Positions 50,890 to 56,976 of a stretch of 56,976 nt of DNA are shown piece by piece; positions within the stretch are counted from its first letter, which is position 1; the number at the start of each line of letters is the position of its first letter. The position numbers and the translations under genes were made by a program. The notes beneath the pieces are model-generated. The model was given only the letters and a program-made list of their open reading frames with translations, made no database searches and was not told where the DNA came from. The stretch comes from an uncultured Pseudomonadota bacterium (GTDB lineage Bacteria > Myxococcota_A > Bradymonadia > Bradymonadales > GCA-2716585), in assembly GCA_937123825.1 (NCBI GenBank), contig CAKZKQ010000332.1:1-56976 (forward strand), in the 5' to 3' direction.

Positions 50890-52158
50890 ATGAAAGGCAT
50901 CAAGACGATGGCGTTGGCGCTGGCAGCCGTGGGGCTGGTCAGTTGTGACACCGCCGCTCCCGACACCCGGGACATGTTCAACACCATGCACACGCTGACC
51001 GCGGGCGACGCGGCTCTGGTGCAGAGCGCCACTGGCAAAGCCGGTGGCAGCACCATGAGCAACACTCAGCTTGAGCAACACATCATCGACGCCATTGGCA
51101 CCGCCACGCGGACCATCGAGGCGGCCTTTGAGGACCTGGAGTCCGAGGCCGTCGCGCAGGCGCTCATCGACGCGCAGCGTCGGGGCGTCAGGGTCCGCGT
51201 CGTGGGTGACATCGACCGCAGCGAGCAGGCCGGCTTTGTGAAGCTGACCAGCAACGGCGGCCTTGAGCCCAACGGCCCAGGCCGCGACGGTCAGGCGGTG
51301 GTCTTTGGCAACGGTGAGTTGACCTACAATCCTCAGCTCATCGCCGTGATCACGCGCCCCGGCGAGCAAAACCGCATGACGCACAACTTTGTCATCATCG
51401 ACGAGCTGCGCGTCATCAACCTCACCGGCGGCTTCTTTGCCGGAAACCCCGATGTGGCCCAGATCGGCTTTGACTCCAAGAGCGAAGACCTGGGCAAGGA
51501 CTTTGGCGACGAGTTCAACCAGCTCCACGGCGGTCAGTTCTCGATCGTGCTGGACACCTTCAACGGTCCCCAGAAGTCCAACACCAACAACCGCACCCAC
51601 TACGTCAACGACCTGGGCGACCTGGAGGTCTACTTTGGACCCCAGGAGCGGCTGCTCAAGCGCGTCGTGGATGAGGTTTACAACGCCCGCGCCTCGGTCC
51701 ATGTGGTCGGTGAAGAGTTCACCAACTTCTTCCTCTCCGAGGCCCTGATCTACAAGGCCATCAACGGCTTCAACGTTGGCGTGGTTGTCGATACCGACGG
51801 CGCCGACGTGGACTTCAGCAAGCTGGAGATCATGCAGAACGCGTTTGACGACGTGCGCGGGGGCTCGGACGTGCTGCCGACCATCCGCACCGCCGACAAC
51901 ATCCGTCTGAACATGATCATCATCGACGCCGACCGCTCACCCATCAACGGCAAGCAGTACCGCACGAGGGTCTTTGTCCTCAGCGAGCCGCTGCTGGAGG
52001 CCATCGCCTTCACCGCCGGGAACCAGCCCACGCCGCGCGCCGCCGACGCCTTCGCCGACGCCAACATGTGGGTCCTGAACCGCTTTGTCACCCAGCCCAA
52101 CACCAACGTTGAGCGCTTCATCGACATCTACGATGAACTCTTCGAACGGGGGAACTGA
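50890..52158 (+). CDS. Phospholipase-D-fold lipoprotein with degenerate active sites
   Basis: The 422-residue protein has a signal peptide with lipobox (VGLVSC, Cys19) and the two-lobe PLD fold (IEAAFEDLESEAVAQALIDA; RGVRVRVVGD; VHVVGEEFTNFFLSEALIYKAI). Both HKD motifs are broken. The first reads H165-N-F-V-I-I-D171: one residue shorter than HxK(x)4D and without the lysine. The second reads R339-L-N341...D346, with both His and Lys replaced. It should be inactive. The gene directly precedes an intact PLD gene, so it may be a structural or regulatory partner. It starts at the ATG at 50890. Confidence 0.83.
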   Translation: MKGIKTMALALAAVGLVSCDTAAPDTRDMFNTMHTLTAGDAALVQSATGKAGGSTMSNTQLEQHIIDAIGTATRTIEAAFEDLESEAVAQALIDAQRRGVRVRVVGDIDRSEQAGFVKLTSNGGLEPNGPGRDGQAVVFGNGELTYNPQLIAVITRPGEQNRMTHNFVIIDELRVINLTGGFFAGNPDVAQIGFDSKSEDLGKDFGDEFNQLHGGQFSIVLDTFNGPQKSNTNNRTHYVNDLGDLEVYFGPQERLLKRVVDEVYNARASVHVVGEEFTNFFLSEALIYKAINGFNVGVVVDTDGADVDFSKLEIMQNAFDDVRGGSDVLPTIRTADNIRLNMIIIDADRSPINGKQYRTRVFVLSEPLLEAIAFTAGNQPTPRAADAFADANMWVLNRFVTQPNTNVERFIDIYDELFERGN

Positions 52159-52161
52159 GCC

Positions 52162-54120
52162 ATGATGAGCACCAAACAAACCAACTCACGCGCTTTGCGC
52201 AATCTGCTGGGCGCCCTCGGGGCGGCGCTGGCTTTCAGCGTCATCTTCACCCTTCCGGCGTGCAACACCGAGGTGGATCCAGCCGACATGGCCCAGGCCA
52301 GCGCCCCGCGCGTTCGGACCTACTTCAACCAGACCGGTACGCGCCAACTCAACGGCATCGAGCACCAGACCGACGACATGACGGTTCAGATGATCGACCG
52401 GGCGACCTCGACCATCGACTTTGCCATCATGGGCTTTTCGCGCACGGAGATCATCGACGCTCTGCTGCGCGCTCACTACCGCGGGGTGAGGCTGCGCTTT
52501 GTGGGCGACGGACGCCACCAGGAGCACCACGTGGCGGGTTATGAGGCCATCGACCGCCTCAACATCCCCATGATCTCTGGCAACCAGTTCCACATCATGC
52601 ACAACAAGTTCTTCATCATCGATGATCGCTTTGTGATCACCGGGACGGGGAACATCACGCCCACCGGCTACAACCGCAACAACAACAACTACGTCTTTAT
52701 CGACTCGCCCCAAATCGCCGCCGACTTCAAGGCCGAGTTCGAGCAGATGTTCGCCGGCCGCTTTGGGTCTACCAAGGACATCATCGACAACGGCACCTAC
52801 TACAAGGTGGGCGACACCGACGTGGAGGTCTTCTTCTCTCCCCAGGAAGACCCCGTCGCGCGGATTTTGCAGTACCTGGGCGAGGCCAAAGAGTCGATCC
52901 ACTTCATGATCTTTGCGTTCACCAAAGATCAGATTGGTTCGGCCTTCATCAACAAGCACCTGGAGTTTGCGCGCTACAACCGCTGCTGTGACCCGGCCCG
53001 CGCTGGCGACCTGAGCAGCGACGACGCCGCCACGTGCGCCATGCAGGTGGTCTGCGAAGAGCCCTTCCGGCCCAAAGAAGTCCGCGGCATGATCGACCGC
53101 TCCCAGCTTCACAGCAACGGCCCCTACCACGAGGTCTACCGGATGCTGCTCTTTGGTCTGGACATGCGCCAGGACGGCAACGACAACAGCCGCCAGCCCG
53201 GTGACTACCAGGCCGGTGGTGGTCGCCTCCACTCCAAGACCATGGTCATCGACCACGACCTGCCCGAGCACGCCAAGGTCCTGACCGGCTCCTTCAACTG
53301 GTCCGCCAGCGCCACCAGCGCCAATGACGAGACTTTCCTGGTCCTCCACGGCACCCGCGTGGCCAAAGACACCTTTGAGTTCTTTGAGAGCCACTGGGAC
53401 AACGGCAAGCGCTTTGGCAACAACTACATCGGCGACAGCGACAACATCCAGAAAGGCGACATCGTCTTCAACGAGATCCACTGGGATGGCTGGAACGGTC
53501 AGAACGACCCGTCGGACTTTGGTGGTGACGACGTCTACAACGACGAGTTCATCGAGTTGCTCAACACCACCGACCAGCCCATCGATCTGACCATGTGGAC
53601 CATCGGCACCGCCGATGATTTTGTTGTGGGGCTCTATCCGGGTACCATCATTGGACCGCACGAGCGTTTTCTGATTGTGGACCACAACCTGGCCCCCTTC
53701 ACTGACCTGGCCCCCCAGGACGTTGAGGGCAGCGCCTTTGATGACCCCGACTTTGTGATGAACACGGCCAACGACCCCCGCTTCCTGCGCTTGAACCTGC
53801 ACAACGCCAAGTTCTCGCTGCGGCTGCTCGATCCGCGCGGCAACGTCATGGATGTGGCAGGCGACAACGGCCCGCCCTTTGCTGGCGGCCGCCGCGTCGA
53901 AGGCGGCTCGATGCTCAACTACTCGATGGAGCGCGTCCACCCGGTGATTGATGGCAGCAAAGCCGAAGCCTGGCAGGAGTGCACCGCCGACCAGGGCGGC
54001 ATCCACATCCGCGAGGAGTTCCGCAACAGCATCCGCGCCACCCCCGGCGAGGCCAACTCCACCAAGGCCTTCCCCGAGCCAGAGCCCACCGGCTTCCGCA
54101 ACCCGGCGGGGAATCGATGA
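52162..54120 (+). CDS. Phospholipase-D-family lipoprotein with C-terminal lamin-tail domain
   Basis: The 652-residue protein is a lipoprotein (TLPAC, Cys34). Two intact HKD motifs are present: H147-N-K149...D154, followed by the GTGN motif, and H357-S-K359...D364, followed by GSFNWS. Between them is a Cys-containing insert (RCCDPAR...CAMQVVC). From about 432 a lamin-tail domain follows (GDIVFNEIHWDGW; DEFIELLNTTDQPIDLT). The enzyme should cleave phosphodiesters in phospholipid or, as in the Nuc/Spo branch, DNA. Extracellular DNA is my preferred substrate because LTDs are frequent in secreted nucleases. It begins 3 bases after the degenerate PLD gene. Confidence 0.9.
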   Translation: MMSTKQTNSRALRNLLGALGAALAFSVIFTLPACNTEVDPADMAQASAPRVRTYFNQTGTRQLNGIEHQTDDMTVQMIDRATSTIDFAIMGFSRTEIIDALLRAHYRGVRLRFVGDGRHQEHHVAGYEAIDRLNIPMISGNQFHIMHNKFFIIDDRFVITGTGNITPTGYNRNNNNYVFIDSPQIAADFKAEFEQMFAGRFGSTKDIIDNGTYYKVGDTDVEVFFSPQEDPVARILQYLGEAKESIHFMIFAFTKDQIGSAFINKHLEFARYNRCCDPARAGDLSSDDAATCAMQVVCEEPFRPKEVRGMIDRSQLHSNGPYHEVYRMLLFGLDMRQDGNDNSRQPGDYQAGGGRLHSKTMVIDHDLPEHAKVLTGSFNWSASATSANDETFLVLHGTRVAKDTFEFFESHWDNGKRFGNNYIGDSDNIQKGDIVFNEIHWDGWNGQNDPSDFGGDDVYNDEFIELLNTTDQPIDLTMWTIGTADDFVVGLYPGTIIGPHERFLIVDHNLAPFTDLAPQDVEGSAFDDPDFVMNTANDPRFLRLNLHNAKFSLRLLDPRGNVMDVAGDNGPPFAGGRRVEGGSMLNYSMERVHPVIDGSKAEAWQECTADQGGIHIREEFRNSIRATPGEANSTKAFPEPEPTGFRNPAGNR

Positions 54121-54124
54121 GGTG

Positions 54125-54952
54125 ATGCGTCTGGTCCCCATAACCGCGCTGTGCGTCCTTGTCGGGCTCACAGCCGGATGTGCATTTGACGCCGCCCCTC
54201 TTCAGGACGGCCAGGACGCGCAAGACCAGACCGATGCACCCACCGACACCTCTCCCCCCCAAGACATCGCTCAAGAAGACACTCCAGCGCCGCCGACCGA
54301 TGTCGCACAAGACATCCCCATCATCCCCGGCGACACCAGCCCGGAGCAGGACGTCGAAGAAGACGCCTCATCCATCGATCTCCTTGAAGAGACCTGCCAT
54401 CAGGCCTGCCAGTACACGCTCGATTGCCTTGGCGAGATCTGCCCAATGGGGATCTTTGGAGACGTGGACGGCACCATCGAGAATTGCACCGAGCGATGCA
54501 TCGCCAGCCAGCCGGACGTTTCGGACATCCAAGAAGACACCCTGGACGCGGCCTGCGATGAGATCTCCCGGCGCGCCTGCCGAAACGACGCCGATCTGGC
54601 CAACGCCTGCGAGTGTGCGCCCCTCTTTCCCCAGCCCAATGTGGGCGATCCTTGCGAGAACAACGACGACTGTGAGGGGCCTGCAGCGGCATGCGCGGGC
54701 AACTTTCCTGGCGGCTATTGCACCAGCATTGGTTGCGAGGGCCACCTTGACTGCGGCCCAAACAACTGGTGCCTGAGCACCAACGAGACGGGCACGGCCT
54801 GCTTTCAGGGTTGCAATGACGACCCCGGGGTCTGCCGCGATGGATACACCTGCTGGGTCTTGACCGACAACGTCGAAGCCTGCCTGCCGCAGTGTGACAC
54901 CGACGATGAGTGCTCCAATGGGCGCACCTGCACGGATGGAGCTTGCCGCTGA
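54125..54952 (+). CDS. Cys-rich lipoprotein with acidic linker
   Basis: The ATG at 54125 lies right after the PLD stop, and GAGG precedes it closely. The signal peptide ends in a lipobox (VGLTAGC). A Pro/Asp/Thr-rich linker of about 60 residues leads to a Cys-rich region (HQACQYTLDCLGEICP; CENNDDCEGPAAAC; CDTDDECSNGRTC) with the same dickkopf-like units as the lipoprotein at 16133-16720. It is the last of the co-directional envelope genes. Its stop overlaps the start of the YjbQ gene by one base, coupling their translation. No enzymatic function is suggested. Confidence 0.83.
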   Translation: MRLVPITALCVLVGLTAGCAFDAAPLQDGQDAQDQTDAPTDTSPPQDIAQEDTPAPPTDVAQDIPIIPGDTSPEQDVEEDASSIDLLEETCHQACQYTLDCLGEICPMGIFGDVDGTIENCTERCIASQPDVSDIQEDTLDAACDEISRRACRNDADLANACECAPLFPQPNVGDPCENNDDCEGPAAACAGNFPGGYCTSIGCEGHLDCGPNNWCLSTNETGTACFQGCNDDPGVCRDGYTCWVLTDNVEACLPQCDTDDECSNGRTCTDGACR

Positions 54953-55371
54953 TGCACCAACTCACCAAGGAACTGCTCTTGCGCCCTTCAGGGCAAGGGC
55001 TGATAGAGTTCACCCATCAGGTCACCGAAGTAATTCATGAAGCTGGCATTCAGCAAGGCCTGTGCACCCTCTTTGTGCGCCACACCTCGGCCAGCCTCAT
55101 CATTCAGGAAAACGCCGATCCATCGGTTCGTGATGACCTTGAGGCATTCCTCAACCGTCTGGTGCCAGAAAACGACCCCATCTACACCCACACCGACGAA
55201 GGGCCCGATGACATGCCCGCCCACATCAAGGGAGTGCTGACGGCCACAACGCTGAGCGTCCCGATTGTGGCAGGGCGGCTGGTCCTGGGCACCTGGCAGG
55301 GGATCTATCTGTGGGAACATCGCCACCATCGCAGCGCTCGAAAGGTCGTCGTTCACGCCATTGGCCAGTGA
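54952..55371 (+). CDS. yjbQ: YjbQ family protein (UPF0047)
   Basis: The 139-residue protein has the family signature: GLCTLFVRHTSASLIIQENADPSVRDDLEAFLNRLVP, HTDEGPDDMPAHIKGVLTATTLSVPI and GTWQGIYLWEHRHHRSARKVVVH. Members bind metal through conserved His residues and trimerise; a thiamine-phosphate synthase activity has been reported for the E. coli protein, but the physiological role is unclear. The ATG at 54952 overlaps the previous stop. It is a soluble protein and probably unrelated in function to the lipoproteins upstream. Confidence 0.95.
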   Translation: MHQLTKELLLRPSGQGLIEFTHQVTEVIHEAGIQQGLCTLFVRHTSASLIIQENADPSVRDDLEAFLNRLVPENDPIYTHTDEGPDDMPAHIKGVLTATTLSVPIVAGRLVLGTWQGIYLWEHRHHRSARKVVVHAIGQ

Positions 55372-55598
55372 GGTCCTGCCAGGATCACCTTGGCCCTCTC
55401 ATCCCAAAATCTCAGCGCCCCAAAAGCCTCAAAACAACGCTCAGACCACCAGGAACGTGATTCACTTCTCCGTCTTTGCTCTCATTATGCCCCTCATGCA
55501 AGCGGAAAGGGTTGCCCATCGGGTGGTTGTGCCCCCATAATCAGGAAGCATCAGTCTGCGTAATACACCAAAGTCATGGCCAGTGCTGGAGGTCAGGC

Positions 55599-56976
55599 GT
55601 GTCCCAATCCGACAAACCCACCGACTCCCCCCCCACATCCGAATCCGATCAGGACTCCAATCAAGACCCCACCCCACAAACCACCCAACGCGTTGGCCGC
55701 CCGCGCCCAGGCTTTCAAACCCAGGCCATCAATTCATTGGCTGGGGGCTGGAAGACCTTGGAGTTGGACACCCAGGACGTCAAAGACGCCGCCCAGGCCA
55801 AAAAGCCCGCCTCTGAACCTTTGATGGCTCACGCGCCGCGCAAACCCGGGTTGCAGACGCAGGCCATCCAGGCCCTCTCAAGCGGCTGGAGCACGGTTGA
55901 GTTGCCCGAGTTGGACATCGATGAGGTCCGCAGGCAGCAGGCCGAAGCCGCCGCCATGGTTGAAGAGCCCGTCGCCCCCTCTGCGGTGGAACAAGCGCCC
56001 TTGCCGGCGCCAGTCGAGGCGCCGCTGCCCGCACCAGCGCAAGCGCCCCTGCCCGCCCCGGTCGATGTGCCGCTGCCGGCCCCCGCTCAAGTCCCGCTTC
56101 CTGCTCCCGCTCAGGTCCCGCTTCCCGCCCCGGTCGATGTGCCGCTGCCCGCACCTGCCGCCCGCAGCATTGAGCCCGACCCGGACGAAGCAGACTTTGT
56201 GCTCGACATTGATCCCGTGGCCTCAGAGCAACCCGAGCCCACGGCAAAGTCGGCCAGCAAAGTACCATCGGTCGAAGACTCGCTGGCCAACCTCGAAATG
56301 ACCATGGGCGCCATGGTCAGCGACGCCCCACCGACCGCGGCCGCACCAGCACAGCCCGCGGTGGAACAAGCCACCGCATCGGCCCAGATCCGCAAACCCA
56401 GACGATCCACGCGCAAGGTCAAGGCGGCCCAGCCGACCACTGGACCTCGCCATCATCCTCAGGAGTTGAGCGCCGCGTTGCTCGACAAAGGCCCCACCGA
56501 AGTGCTGGAGGCCATCTCAGGTTGGGATCTCTTCGCCATCCTTGGCGCCAAGCCCAGCGACGACACACAAGCGCTGACCCAGGCGTACGTCCAGCAGGTC
56601 AGTCGCATCAACGGTGCGTTTGCCAACCGACGCGGCGAGCAACAAAAGGCGACCCAGGAGATCCTGGCGATCCTGGTCCAAAGCTACGAAATCCTCGGCA
56701 GCAAGCTCAAACGACAGTTCTACGCGACCTCCGCGGTCGAAGGCCGTTACCAAACCTACCGCGAACACCTCCACGCAGCGCCCCAACAGCGTCTGGCGTC
56801 GCGTTCAAGTGAAGAGGCCTTCCCGTCGTCGCTGAGCAACGCAGACATTCGCCCAGCCCGACAGGTCATCCGCAAGCGCCGCCAGCTTGCCAACCGTGCT
56901 CGCCGGGTCAACGTCAACGCCGACTTCTCCCAGAACACCAACGAGATCGACGCCAGCGCCGTTCAAGCGGCTTTGG
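55599..56976 (+). CDS. Pro/Ala-rich protein with J-like domain lacking HPD (3' end outside window)
   Basis: A GTG at 55599, with GGAGG 7 bases upstream, opens a frame that runs without stop to the window end (459 codons). The N-terminus is Asp/Pro/Ser-rich. Two copies of a 27-residue motif follow, GFQTQAINSLAGGWKTLEL and GLQTQAIQALSSGWSTVEL. Then come about seven Pro-Ala-Pro repeats (APLPAPVD-type), an acidic stretch and a helical domain (WDLFAILGAKPSDDTQALTQAYVQQ...SYEILGSKLKRQFY) that resembles a J domain but has no His-Pro-Asp. Its adenosine-triphosphatase-stimulating role is thus unlikely. The end of the protein is unknown. Confidence 0.62.
   Translation, partial: MSQSDKPTDSPPTSESDQDSNQDPTPQTTQRVGRPRPGFQTQAINSLAGGWKTLELDTQDVKDAAQAKKPASEPLMAHAPRKPGLQTQAIQALSSGWSTVELPELDIDEVRRQQAEAAAMVEEPVAPSAVEQAPLPAPVEAPLPAPAQAPLPAPVDVPLPAPAQVPLPAPAQVPLPAPVDVPLPAPAARSIEPDPDEADFVLDIDPVASEQPEPTAKSASKVPSVEDSLANLEMTMGAMVSDAPPTAAAPAQPAVEQATASAQIRKPRRSTRKVKAAQPTTGPRHHPQELSAALLDKGPTEVLEAISGWDLFAILGAKPSDDTQALTQAYVQQVSRINGAFANRRGEQQKATQEILAILVQSYEILGSKLKRQFYATSAVEGRYQTYREHLHAAPQQRLASRSSEEAFPSSLSNADIRPARQVIRKRRQLANRARRVNVNADFSQNTNEIDASAVQAAL

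Overview
The window looks like a piece of a GC-rich, outer-membrane-bearing bacterium related to the Myxococcota / former Deltaproteobacteria, most likely close to the Bradymonadia. This is inferred from four things: many lipoproteins with Asn-Asn-Asp linkers, thrombospondin-type-3 and Kazal repeats on lipoproteins, a Hanks-type Ser/Thr kinase, and several outer-membrane barrel proteins. I could run no database search, so the taxonomy is an inference. I saw no tRNA, rRNA, CRISPR array, insertion sequence or phage genes.

Region 1 (1-9956, all minus strand) is an array of six paralogous genes, the first cut by the window edge. They encode a constant C-terminal domain of about 120 residues that reads like Roadblock/LC7, four of them with long, acidic, divergent N-terminal heads. 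The array lies downstream of a Ser/Thr kinase gene. A block of at least 1242 bp (1-1242 and 2618-3859) is duplicated exactly, and its homology stops where the heads begin. Long non-coding leaders, several strikingly G-poor on the plus strand, separate the genes.

Region 2 (9955-16100, plus) holds a DnaJ-type zinc-finger protein without a J domain, then a TamA-like Omp85 protein with a lipobox and a TamB protein, a pair for outer-membrane assembly. Region 3 (16133-24262) holds envelope proteins (Cys-rich and TSP3 lipoproteins, a TPR/PEGA protein, an FG-GAP propeller lipoprotein), plus an RsuA-type pseudouridine synthase and an inositol-monophosphatase-family enzyme.

Region 4 (24648-32715) is the most striking part. 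Two divergent operons share a 0.2 kb intergenic region, and each encodes an ECF-like sigma factor, a membrane-anchored anti-sigma protein with a DUF4384-like outer domain, and an exported caspase-like protease carrying an EF-hand-like loop and a C-terminal beta-barrel. Four of the five stop/start junctions overlap, so the products are probably made in fixed proportion.

Region 5 (32952-45285) holds an 11-Kazal-domain lipoprotein, an AlkB-like dioxygenase, oligoribonuclease and an AddB/AddA helicase-nuclease pair in which the AddB nuclease site looks inactivated. Region 6 (45536-54952, plus) is a run of secreted proteins: two OB-fold-like lipoproteins, a porin-like barrel, a lamin-tail-domain lipoprotein, a degenerate phospholipase-D-fold lipoprotein, an intact PLD plus lamin-tail lipoprotein and a Cys-rich lipoprotein. 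It may act on extracellular nucleic acid or phosphodiesters. A YjbQ protein and a partial gene with a J-like domain lacking HPD close the window.
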